DNA of 64,000 bases, from contig NZ_ATJV01000092.1 in the NCBI RefSeq assembly GCF_000443165.1, positions 105,820 to 169,819 on the forward strand. The letters are read 5' to 3'. The DNA is from Thauera terpenica 58Eu. Lineage in GTDB: Bacteria > Pseudomonadota > Gammaproteobacteria > Burkholderiales > Rhodocyclaceae. The notes beneath the pieces are model-generated. The model was not told the origin of the DNA. It saw nothing but the letters and a program-made list of their open reading frames with translations, and did not search any database. This document shows, in pieces, positions 31,443 through 38,769 of this stretch (positions are counted from its first letter, which is position 1; each line of letters opens with the position of its first letter). Made by a program: the position numbers and the translations under genes.

Positions 31443-31470
31443 AAAAAAATGGGAGCCAGAGGCCCCCATT
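31443..31470 (-). terminator. rho-independent terminator after the PEP-CTERM gene
   Basis: On the minus strand AATGGGGGCC, loop TCT, GGCTCCCATT is followed by seven T. One mismatch in a ten-pair stem. It ends 10 bases before the glycosyltransferase start. Confidence 0.75.
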
Positions 31471-31492
31471 GAACCTGCAAAAAAATCCGTAA

Positions 31493-32431
31493 TCAGCGCT
31501 TGAAGGTCTTGCGGCTAAAGCCCAGCGCCGCGAAGCCAAGGCCGAGCAGCGCCAGCGTGCCGGGCAGCGGGACGGAATTGGAGCGCATGCTGGTGATGCT
31601 CACGGGCGGGTTTTGTTTGCCGTTTTCAGCGAAATCACCCGGATCCCCGAGCCCGGCGTAAGCCGAACCCGTGCAGCCGCCATAGCCGCCATAGCCGCTT
31701 GCGACCAAGGTCTGCGCAGTACCGCCATAAGTGCCATAGCCATTTTCACAGTTGCTGCTGTTGCTGAAAGCGAAATTGCCAAATGCCGTTGTGACCAGAT
31801 CGAAGTCGATGCTCAGGCTCTCGCCGTCGGCGAGGGTTCCGAGGCTGAGCGTGACATCGGTGCCATTCCAGTAATAGTAGTTGCCGTTTTGGGTGGCACC
31901 ATCAAGCTGAGTGCCGCTGATTTGCAGAGTGCCATCGGAATGAATCTTGGCCATGCTGGAAAACAGCGTGTCTGTCCCGTTCATCTTGATGCTCAGATCG
32001 TAGCTGCCCCAGCCAGTGCCGCTGACACCATTGGATTCGGCAGACATGCCGCCGTTGTAGATGAAGAAATTCAGACTGTAGTCGGTATCGTAGCCATTGT
32101 TGTTGCTCAGGTTAACCGTTCTGTGGAATTGGCCGAAACTGTTGAAAACCCCTTCGCCACTGGCACTGGCACGGTAGGTGCCATATTGGTTGCCCCAGGC
32201 ATTGGCGTACGAGCTGCTGCCATCCGTGTCATCTGCGTAGCTGCTGTCCGTGACATAGGCCGAGTCGGAGGCTGGGCCAAAAATATTGGTAACGGTAGTT
32301 GCGCTGGCTTGGCCGTTGACTGTCAAGTTGTTCGTGATCAGCGTTGCGTGAGCCGGAAACGTCGTCAGAGCGCCCAGTCCCAGGACATGGATGGCGAGGA
32401 TTTTGATGATGGGGGTGGATTTACGAGTCAT
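31493..32431 (-). CDS. PEP-CTERM sorting-domain protein
   Basis: 312 residues from ATG 32431 (MTRKSTP). A signal peptide is cleaved near FPAHA. The mature part is rich in Asn, Ser, Thr, Gly and Tyr, with a Gly/Tyr-rich stretch and two Cys near residues 240-270. The C-terminus is a sorting signal: VPLPGT, a hydrophobic helix (LALLGLGFAALGF) and a basic tail SRKTFKR. Such proteins are cut by an exosortase and placed on the surface or in the exopolysaccharide matrix. The usual PEP is PLP here, a common variant. No exosortase gene lies in the window. A weak sigma-54-like site is upstream. Confidence 0.88.
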   Translation of the reverse strand: MTRKSTPIIKILAIHVLGLGALTTFPAHATLITNNLTVNGQASATTVTNIFGPASDSAYVTDSSYADDTDGSSSYANAWGNQYGTYRASASGEGVFNSFGQFHRTVNLSNNNGYDTDYSLNFFIYNGGMSAESNGVSGTGWGSYDLSIKMNGTDTLFSSMAKIHSDGTLQISGTQLDGATQNGNYYYWNGTDVTLSLGTLADGESLSIDFDLVTTAFGNFAFSNSSNCENGYGTYGGTAQTLVASGYGGYGGCTGSAYAGLGDPGDFAENGKQNPPVSITSMRSNSVPLPGTLALLGLGFAALGFSRKTFKR

Positions 32432-32835
32432 TTTTTGGGTTTCCTTCGTGTTGATGGTGCTGGTGTGAGGCACTTTCAATGCCGTGAAACATGCGGCAAT
32501 TTCTTTGCACGGCCATTTCGCATTGGGCGCCATAGGTGGCGATTTCAGCGTCAGCAAGCATCAGTCAATTCATCGAAAAGAGCGTGTGGAGGGTACTCAA
32601 GCAAGAAACACGCCAGATTTCATGTGAGCCATCACTGCCTTGACCTGGAACGGATCCTTCAGCGCCAGCACCTCACGGATTGGTCCTTCTGTAAAATATA
32701 CCGACACTCTTAACGGGTGCTTGCGACGGCGGTGCAGGCAGGAGAGCGCCAGGCCATGGTTCGGAAAAGGGTGGCGCGTTGCCGATTTTTACGGCGCGTG
32801 TCGAAGCGCGCTCGGTTCGAATGCCGTTTTGCGTT
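32432..32835. other. 404-base region without a confirmed gene
   Basis: Holds the promoter region of the PEP-CTERM gene and the end of the phospholipase D-like gene. A 36-codon minus-strand frame (32597-32707, GTG start) reads like a real protein tail (GPIREVLALKDPFQVKAVMA) but has no clear ribosome site. Base composition is more AT-rich than the neighbourhood. Nothing else was recognised. Confidence 0.5.
32469..32485 (-). promoter_or_regulatory. weak sigma-54-like promoter of the PEP-CTERM gene
   Basis: CGGCATTGAAAGTGCC on the minus strand keeps GG and GC twelve bases apart and GGCA/TGC cores, but deviates elsewhere. It lies about 38 bases upstream of the start. PEP-CTERM genes in related bacteria are often RpoN-dependent. 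Confidence 0.25.
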
Positions 32836-34425
32836 CTACAGCATCCACTCGATCGGCAGCCATGACAGCACGCGCACCAGCGCGCGTGTCCACAGCGATG
32901 TCTGCGGCTCTACTTGATGGACTTGAGGCGGTGTGTTTCCCGGCTTTTTGTCCTGCCATTCGATGCGCCCCTCCGGGTCCAGATGCAGGGTGTAGGTCTC
33001 GGTTGCGAGCGTTTCCTGAAATGCATGCCGGATCTCGTGCGCCAGGCGCGGGCTGTCGATGACGAAGCCGGATTCGGTATTCAGTGCGGCTGAGCGCGGA
33101 TCGAGGTTGAAGGAGCCGATGAATACGCGTTGACCATCCACGGCAAAGGTCTTGGCATGCAGGCTGGCGCCGGAGCTGCCCGCCAGCCCGTGGTCGGCGC
33201 GCGCAGAGCGTGCCGCGTGGGCGTCGGGTTTGAACTCGAACAGCTTTACCCCACCAGCGAGGAGAGCGTAGCGGCGCTTGGCGTATCCAGCGTGAACCGC
33301 AGGCACGTCGGTCGCCGCCAGCGAATTGGTCAGCACGCGCACGTCCACCCCGCGTGTGCTCAACTCGGTGAGTGCGCGCGTGCCGCTGGTGGTGGGCACG
33401 AAGTAGGGTGAGACGAGCAGCAAGTCCTCTTGCGGTGTGCCCAGCACCTCGACCAGGCGTTGTGGCAACAAGGCCTGCGCGCCCGCCTTGCCCAGGCCCT
33501 TGGCGGGATCGTCGCTGACCAGTCTTACTTCGGTCCACTCCAGTTCCAGCTCACCGGCAATCAGTTGCCGAACGAAGTCGGATCGGCCCAGGGCTTCACG
33601 ATAGGGCGCGGCCGCGTCGGCCAGGCGCGCCAGTGCCGCCTTCGCTGACAGCCTCTCCAGCGCATGTGGGTCTGCCGGGGGTAGCAGCGCGGCCACCGGG
33701 TAGGCCGAGGCGCTCGCCCAGTAGCGGTCGAAATCGGCGGACACGCGTGGTACGACCGCGCCCACTGCCAGCACGTCGAGATCGACGAAACTGGTTTCCT
33801 GGCCAGCATCGAAGTACTCGTCACCGATGTTGCGCCCACCGACGATGGTGACCTGGTTGTCGGCGGTGAACGACTTGTTGTGCATGCGGCGGTTGAGGCG
33901 GCTGAAGTCAGTCAGATAGCCCAGCCAGCGCCAATTGCGTTGCATGAAGGGGTTGAACAGGCGCACCTCCACATTGGGGTGGCTGTCCAGTGCGGCCAGG
34001 GTGGCGTCCATGCCGGTGGTGTTGTTGTCGTCGAGCAGCAGGCGCACGCGTACGCCGCGCCCGGCGGCCTGGCCCAGGGCCTGCATGAGCAGGGTGCCGG
34101 TGAGGTCGCCGTGCCAGATGTAGTACTGCACATCCAGACTGCGCTCGGCCGCCTCGGCCAGCAACATGCGAGTGGCGAAGGCCTCGTAGCCCTCGGCCAG
34201 CGCCAGCACCCCGGACTGCCCTGGCTGCGTCTGCAGGTGTGCCGGCGGCAGGCTGGCGCGTCCCAGCTGCGTCGTGGCGGTGTCGTTGAAGGCGCGGCTG
34301 TTGCTGCGCCCCTCCAGCGTCGGCAAGGCGCTGCAGCCACCCAGGAGGGCGAACAATGCCAGCATCAGGGCGCGACGCGGCAGTGAAGACGAGGCGGATG
34401 CGCCACAGTGCGGGCGTGGGGGCAT
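32836..34425 (-). CDS. phospholipase D family lipoprotein, cardiolipin synthase C-like
   Basis: 529 residues. Lipoprotein signal with LLGGCSALP (lipobox Cys about 29). Two HKD-type motifs: HNKSFTADNQVTIVGGRNIGDEY and HAKTFAVDGQRVFIGSFNLDPRS. Length and paired motifs match the ClsC/YmdC branch that makes cardiolipin by transphosphatidylation, though ClsC is shorter (about 473) and E. coli ClsC works with YmdB. The start at 34425 is chosen because it puts the signal peptide at the N-terminus. Confidence 0.85.
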   Translation of the reverse strand: MPPRPHCGASASSSLPRRALMLALFALLGGCSALPTLEGRSNSRAFNDTATTQLGRASLPPAHLQTQPGQSGVLALAEGYEAFATRMLLAEAAERSLDVQYYIWHGDLTGTLLMQALGQAAGRGVRVRLLLDDNNTTGMDATLAALDSHPNVEVRLFNPFMQRNWRWLGYLTDFSRLNRRMHNKSFTADNQVTIVGGRNIGDEYFDAGQETSFVDLDVLAVGAVVPRVSADFDRYWASASAYPVAALLPPADPHALERLSAKAALARLADAAAPYREALGRSDFVRQLIAGELELEWTEVRLVSDDPAKGLGKAGAQALLPQRLVEVLGTPQEDLLLVSPYFVPTTSGTRALTELSTRGVDVRVLTNSLAATDVPAVHAGYAKRRYALLAGGVKLFEFKPDAHAARSARADHGLAGSSGASLHAKTFAVDGQRVFIGSFNLDPRSAALNTESGFVIDSPRLAHEIRHAFQETLATETYTLHLDPEGRIEWQDKKPGNTPPQVHQVEPQTSLWTRALVRVLSWLPIEWML

Positions 34426-34604
34426 GAGTGGACCGCGGGCAGGATGAAGTTGAGGGATGACGCAGGGCTGAGGCGAAACGAGCTGCAAAGCATACCGCCT
34501 GTGCGGGCATCCACGCTGCCAGGCGCACGTGCGCCGGGGCGCTGCATCGACGTCGGCGCTGAGTCGCGGGTGAGGGCGTAGGCCGCAAGCTCGCGGCGAT
34601 CGCT

Positions 34605-34610
34605 TAGAAT
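34605..34610 (+). promoter_or_regulatory. candidate -10 element of gltX
   Basis: TAGAAT 36 bases upstream of the gltX start, with no good -35. Confidence 0.3.
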
Positions 34611-34646
34611 CCGGCCTTTGCTCCGGCGCCCTGACCCCATCCTGCC

Positions 34647-36071
34647 ATGTCCCAGTCTTCTGCTTCCAGCCCCGTCCGCACGCCTGTCCGCACCCGCTTT
34701 GCGCCCAGCCCGACCGGTTATCTTCACATTGGCGGGGCGCGTACGGCGCTGTTCTCGTGGGCTTTCGCCCGTCGCCACGGTGGCCAGTTCATCTTGCGCG
34801 TCGAGGACACCGACGTCGCCCGCTCCACGCCCGAGGCGGTCCAGGCCATCCTCGATGGCATGAACTGGCTGGGTCTGGAGCACGATGAGGGCCCGTTCTA
34901 CCAGATGCAACGCATGGAGCGCTACAAGGAGGTCATCCAGCACATGCTGGCGGCCGGTAGCGCCTACCACTGCTACATGTCGACTGAGGAACTTGACCGC
35001 ATTCGTGAACAACAGCGTGCGCGTGGCGAAAAACCGCGCTATGACGGGCGCTGGCGTCCGGCGCCGGGCAAGACCCTGCCGCAGCCGCCCGCAGGCGTGC
35101 AGCCGGTGGTGCGTTTCTGTAATCCGACTTCAGGCGTGGTGGCCTGGGACGATCTGGTCAAGGGCCACATCGAGATCGCCAACGCCGAGCTCGATGACTT
35201 CGTCATCGCTCGTGCGGACGGCACCCCCACCTATAACTTCTGCGTGGTGGTGGACGACTGGGACATGGGCATCACCCATGTCATTCGCGGCGACGATCAT
35301 GTGAACAACACCCCGCGCCAGATCAACGTGTTGCGGGCGCTCGGTGCCGAAGTGCCGCTCTATGCCCATCTGTCGATGATCCTCGGCGACGACGGCAGCA
35401 AGCTGTCCAAGCGCCATGGCGCGGTGAGCGTGATGCAGTACGACGACGACGGCTACCTGCCGGAGGCGGTCATCAACTACCTTGCTCGCCTGGGCTGGAG
35501 CCATGGCGACGACGAGATCTTTGACCGTGCGCAGTTCGTCGAGTGGTTCGATCTTGACCACATCACGCCCTCGGCGGCGCAGTTCAACACCGAAAAGCTG
35601 AACTGGCTCAACGCCCACTACATCAAGAAAGCGGACGATGCCTTTCTCGCGGCCGAAGTTGCGAACCGTCTGGCGCGGCGCGCGGTGAATCCTGAAACCG
35701 GTGTCAGCCTGGAAGCGGTAATGGCGCTGTACAAGGACCGTGTCGCCAATCTCAACGAACTGGCCGATATGGCGGCGCTGTTCGTGGCCGACATTCATCC
35801 CGCGCCAGAGCTCATCGGGCAGCATCTGAGCCCGACGGTAAAGGCAGCGCTTGCCAGCCTGCGGCTGCGCTTGCTCGATGTGGTGTGGGAGAAGGCGGCG
35901 CTGAGCCAGGCGATCAAGGACACCATGGCCGAACATGGCCTGAAGATGCCGCAGTTGGCGATTCCCTTGCGCGTGCTGGTGCTGGGTGTGGCGCAGACGC
36001 CTGCCATCGATGCCGTGCTCGAAGTGCTGGGGCGCGAGCGCGTGCTGATGCGCCTGGAGCGCTATCTCTGA
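34647..36071 (+). CDS. gltX: glutamyl-tRNA synthetase
   Basis: 474 residues, class I synthetase charging tRNA-Glu. N-terminal [20 protein letters not shown] holds the HIGH-type motif; KLSKRHG (about 255) is the KMSKS-type loop. The anticodon-binding helical domain fills the C-terminal third. Length is normal. The Ser/Pro/Val-rich first 17 residues are a short extension. Cytoplasmic and essential. Confidence 0.97.
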   Translation: MSQSSASSPVRTPVRTRFAPSPTGYLHIGGARTALFSWAFARRHGGQFILRVEDTDVARSTPEAVQAILDGMNWLGLEHDEGPFYQMQRMERYKEVIQHMLAAGSAYHCYMSTEELDRIREQQRARGEKPRYDGRWRPAPGKTLPQPPAGVQPVVRFCNPTSGVVAWDDLVKGHIEIANAELDDFVIARADGTPTYNFCVVVDDWDMGITHVIRGDDHVNNTPRQINVLRALGAEVPLYAHLSMILGDDGSKLSKRHGAVSVMQYDDDGYLPEAVINYLARLGWSHGDDEIFDRAQFVEWFDLDHITPSAAQFNTEKLNWLNAHYIKKADDAFLAAEVANRLARRAVNPETGVSLEAVMALYKDRVANLNELADMAALFVADIHPAPELIGQHLSPTVKAALASLRLRLLDVVWEKAALSQAIKDTMAEHGLKMPQLAIPLRVLVLGVAQTPAIDAVLEVLGRERVLMRLERYL

Positions 36072-36100
36072 ACGGAGCGCGCTGTTGTGCACGTGTGAAC

Positions 36101-36130
36101 GGAGAAGGCCCCGCGTGCGGGGCCTTCTCC
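36101..36130 (+). terminator. strong hairpin after gltX
   Basis: GGAGAAGGCCCCGC and GCGGGGCCTTCTCC form a perfect 14-base inverted repeat with almost no loop, 30 bases after the gltX stop. It can serve both gltX and the convergent phasin gene. No T-run. Confidence 0.75.
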
Positions 36131-36169
36131 GTGGCGCTGAAGCGGCAGGACCGAATCAGCCGCCGGCGA

Positions 36170-36607
36170 TCACGCCGCCTTGCGCTTTTCCTGCACGGGC
36201 GCGGCTGCCGAGAGCTTGGCCAGCGCGCTAGCCGGTGTCATCTTGGCGACCTCGCCGAACAGCGAGCTCATCGAGCTGCTGAGCTCGTTGAGATGGCGTG
36301 TGCTGATTTCGGCGACCTCAGCCTGCGCACGCAAGCAGACCTCGTTTACGTTGCGCAGATATTCGGACGTCTGCTCGAAGCCCTGGTTTTGCGTGTTGCC
36401 CTTGCCCGTGACGCGCTCACGCAGCTCTTCAGCATTGACCGGCAGTGTCTGGCTGGCGGCGAAGGCGCAGAACGAGCGCGCGGCATCGATATTGAGCGCG
36501 GTCAATTGCTCCGAGGCGCTCAGCATGATCTCGGCCAGCGACTGGAATGTTCTGAGGCCGGAGTTGGTGGTGTCGGCAAGTTGTTGCATGGACGGGTAGT
36601 TTGTCAT
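36170..36607 (-). CDS. phasin family protein
   Basis: 145 residues from ATG 36607, with GAGGAG 8 bases upstream. All-helical, with the phasin pattern SGLRTFQSLAEIMLSASEQLTALNIDAAR and a C-terminal Lys/Arg tail. Phasins coat polyhydroxyalkanoate granules. No PHA synthase is in the window. The upstream region carries the TACCGGT repeat. Confidence 0.85.
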   Translation of the reverse strand: MTNYPSMQQLADTTNSGLRTFQSLAEIMLSASEQLTALNIDAARSFCAFAASQTLPVNAEELRERVTGKGNTQNQGFEQTSEYLRNVNEVCLRAQAEVAEISTRHLNELSSSMSSLFGEVAKMTPASALAKLSAAAPVQEKRKAA

Positions 36608-36707
36608 GGTGGTCTCCTCAAGGTCGTAACGCACTGAAATTCAAGCCATTAACAATGCTAATGCGTTCCTGGCCCAGGAGAAATACCCGGTTTTAAGTGT
36701 TTCGGCA

Positions 36708-36723
36708 TACCGGTTTACCGGTA
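36708..36723. repeat. TACCGGT direct repeat upstream of the phasin gene
   Basis: TACCGGTTTACCGGTA: two 8-base units, each centred on the palindrome ACCGGT, about 100 bases upstream of the phasin start. Possible regulator site. Confidence 0.5.
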
Positions 36724-36728
36724 GTTCG

Positions 36729-36745
36729 CGTTACCTCATGTAACG
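36729..36745 (-). terminator. small hairpin after the NarL-type regulator
   Basis: CGTTAC and GTAACG around a 5-base loop, 12 bases beyond the regulator stop. Lacks a T-run, so termination is uncertain. Confidence 0.4.
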
Positions 36746-36757
36746 GCAGACCTGCTC

Positions 36758-37414
36758 TCAAGCACCGTCATCCACGACCGGGCTGATGCCGCTGTGAATG
36801 GCATAACGGGTGAGCTCGACCACGTTATGCAGGCCCAGTTTACGCATGATGTTGCGGCGATGCACTTCGACTGTGGACGCGGCGATGTGCAGCCGTTCGG
36901 CAATACGTGCCGAGGTGTGGCCCTCGGCGATGAGCTGCAGCACCTGACGCTCGCGTGCTGTCAGCGTATGTGAACTGGCGCGCAGATCGGTGTCAAAGCG
37001 CAGGGCGCTGGCGACCGCGCCGGAGACATCCGGGCACAGGTAGGTGCGACCTTGCTGCACGTGGTGGATGGCGCGCAGCAACTCCTCGCTGGCCTCGGCC
37101 TTGGTCACATAACCCAAGGCGCCGGCATTGAGCAGATCAATCACGAACTGGCGGTCGGAGTAGGCCGACAGGCCGATGACGCGGATCTCCGGGCGCAGCG
37201 CGAGCAGGCGCCGCGTGGCCTCGATGCCGTTCATGCCGGGCATGCCGATGTCGATGCAGACGATGTCCACGGCTTGTTCGCCGATGATGCGCAGCAAGGC
37301 TTCGCCGTCGGCCGCCTCGGCGACGATGTTCAGATGGGGTTCTTTTTCCAGCAGGGCGCGCAGTGCATGGCGGAACATCTGATGGTCGTCGGCGAGCACG
37401 ATGTTCAGTTTCAT
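36758..37414 (-). CDS. NarL/FixJ-type response regulator
   Basis: 218 residues. Receiver domain (1-120) with acidic pocket ADDHQ, phospho-acceptor in CIDIGMPGMNG (Asp about 56), and Lys in YVTKAEAS. The LuxR-type helix-turn-helix (about 150-210) includes LTARERQVLQLIAEGHTSARIAERL. GAGGAG ribosome site before ATG 37414. Ten bases behind the sensor kinase gene, so the two are partners. Target genes unknown. Confidence 0.92.
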   Translation of the reverse strand: MKLNIVLADDHQMFRHALRALLEKEPHLNIVAEAADGEALLRIIGEQAVDIVCIDIGMPGMNGIEATRRLLALRPEIRVIGLSAYSDRQFVIDLLNAGALGYVTKAEASEELLRAIHHVQQGRTYLCPDVSGAVASALRFDTDLRASSHTLTARERQVLQLIAEGHTSARIAERLHIAASTVEVHRRNIMRKLGLHNVVELTRYAIHSGISPVVDDGA

Positions 37415-37424
37415 GGCGAACTCC

Positions 37425-38567
37425 TCAACACTTGCAGGTCGGCGCAGGCAGGTCGACCTCGATCACGGTGCCGTTTCCCGGGGCAGAGCGCATCTGGAAA
37501 TGACCGCCTGCGAGCTCGGCCCGCTCGCGCATGGTGATCAACCCCAGCCCGGGCGTGACGCCATCAACCTTGCCGAGTTGCGCCGGGTCGAAGCCACAGC
37601 CATCGTCGCACACCTGCAGTCTGATCTGCCCGGCCACACAGTGCAGGCTGACGCGCACCAGCGTCGCCGACGCATGCTTGGTGCAGTTGGTAAGGGCCTC
37701 CTGGGTGATGCGGAAGAGCAGGGTCTGCAGTTCGGGCGGCAGCGCTGCGGTGCGCTCGTCCAGATCCAGCTCCACCGCGGTGTGACTGTGGCGGGCGACT
37801 TGACTGGCATATTCGCGAATGGCGGGGGCGAGTCCGGCGTAGTCCAGCGTGGCGGGGCGCAAGGTGGCGCAGATCTCACGAATGCCCATGTCGGTGTCAG
37901 CGAGCAAGGCCTTGGCATCGTCGAGCAAGAGGCCGAGTTCATCGTCCATCGATGCCGGCAGGGCACGGCTTATGTTGGCGAAAATCAGCTTCAAGGCGGC
38001 CAGGTTGGGGCTGGAGCGGTCGTGCAATGCGGCGGCCAATTGCCGGCGTTCATGCTCACCGACCTCCATGAGCCGGCGCGACAGCTCGGCCACGCGCGCC
38101 ATGTGCTGCATGCGCTCGGCCTCAATCGCCTTGCGCTCGGTGATGTCCTGCACGGTGCCGTAGAGCATGAACACGCGGCCATCGGCATCGGCGACCGGCA
38201 CGATCACGGTGAGCTGATGGCGCCTCGCACCCGAGGGCAGGACGACTTCGTGCTCGAGTGTCAGCCGTTCGCCGCTGTCGATTGCATGCCAGAAGGTCTC
38301 GCGCGTGCGTTCAAGCGACTCCGAGCTGAGATAGGCCGAGATTTCGTTGACGTCCGGCGCACCCCATTCGAGCGGACGTTCGAACATGCGAAACAGCTCC
38401 GGCGACCAGGTCGTACGCGCGCTGTCCCGCTCCAGGGTCCAGTCACCAATACGCGCCAGCGCCTGGGTGGTGGCCAGACGGCGCTGCACATCTGCCAGTG
38501 CCGACTTGATGGCGCACGGCTGCGCGCTGAGATCACACAAGGCGGGCGGAGGCAGGTACTCGGGCAT
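37425..38567 (-). CDS. PAS-domain sensor histidine kinase (NarX/DesK-type core)
   Basis: 380 residues from ATG 38567, preceded by GAGGTG; an ATG at 38630 lacks a ribosome site. PAS domain at about 40-150 (RIGDWTLERDS, ending YGTVQDITERKAIEAER). The HisKA_3 motif EHERRQLAAALHDRSSPNLAAL carries the phospho-His. The ATPase domain has CDDGCGF and GLGLITMRERAELAGG. No membrane segment, so it senses something in the cytoplasm. Cognate regulator follows. Confidence 0.9.
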   Translation of the reverse strand: MPEYLPPPALCDLSAQPCAIKSALADVQRRLATTQALARIGDWTLERDSARTTWSPELFRMFERPLEWGAPDVNEISAYLSSESLERTRETFWHAIDSGERLTLEHEVVLPSGARRHQLTVIVPVADADGRVFMLYGTVQDITERKAIEAERMQHMARVAELSRRLMEVGEHERRQLAAALHDRSSPNLAALKLIFANISRALPASMDDELGLLLDDAKALLADTDMGIREICATLRPATLDYAGLAPAIREYASQVARHSHTAVELDLDERTAALPPELQTLLFRITQEALTNCTKHASATLVRVSLHCVAGQIRLQVCDDGCGFDPAQLGKVDGVTPGLGLITMRERAELAGGHFQMRSAPGNGTVIEVDLPAPTCKC

Positions 38568-38731
38568 GTTCACCTCGTTCGGTGCAGAAGCCAGCAGCGG
38601 GCTTGAGTGTTTCGCTCCGGGATGCGTCATGTGTGCAAGTGCGGCTGAAGCCGCTGCCGATCGGGGTCTGGATGCGTGTGCTTACCCTGATTCTAGGCGC
38701 AATAGCCGGTGGCTGCCGAATACCGCAGCCG

Positions 38732-38769
38732 CTGCCGGGTTCAATCCTGCACTGCCGGGTTCAATCCTG
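38732..38769. repeat. 20-base tandem duplication at the mnmC stop
   Basis: CTGCCGGGTTCAATCCTG occurs twice, 20 bases apart. The second copy contains the last codons and stop of mnmC. It resembles a tRNA T-arm (GGGTTCAATCC) only superficially. Confidence 0.85.

Noticed and set aside
32806..32835. tRNA-like GGTTCGAAT upstream of the phospholipase D gene end
   Set aside because: No cloverleaf or CCA end nearby.
38732..38769. tRNA T-arm or attachment site in GGGTTCAATCC
   Set aside because: No acceptor, D or anticodon arm can be built around it and no integrase is near.
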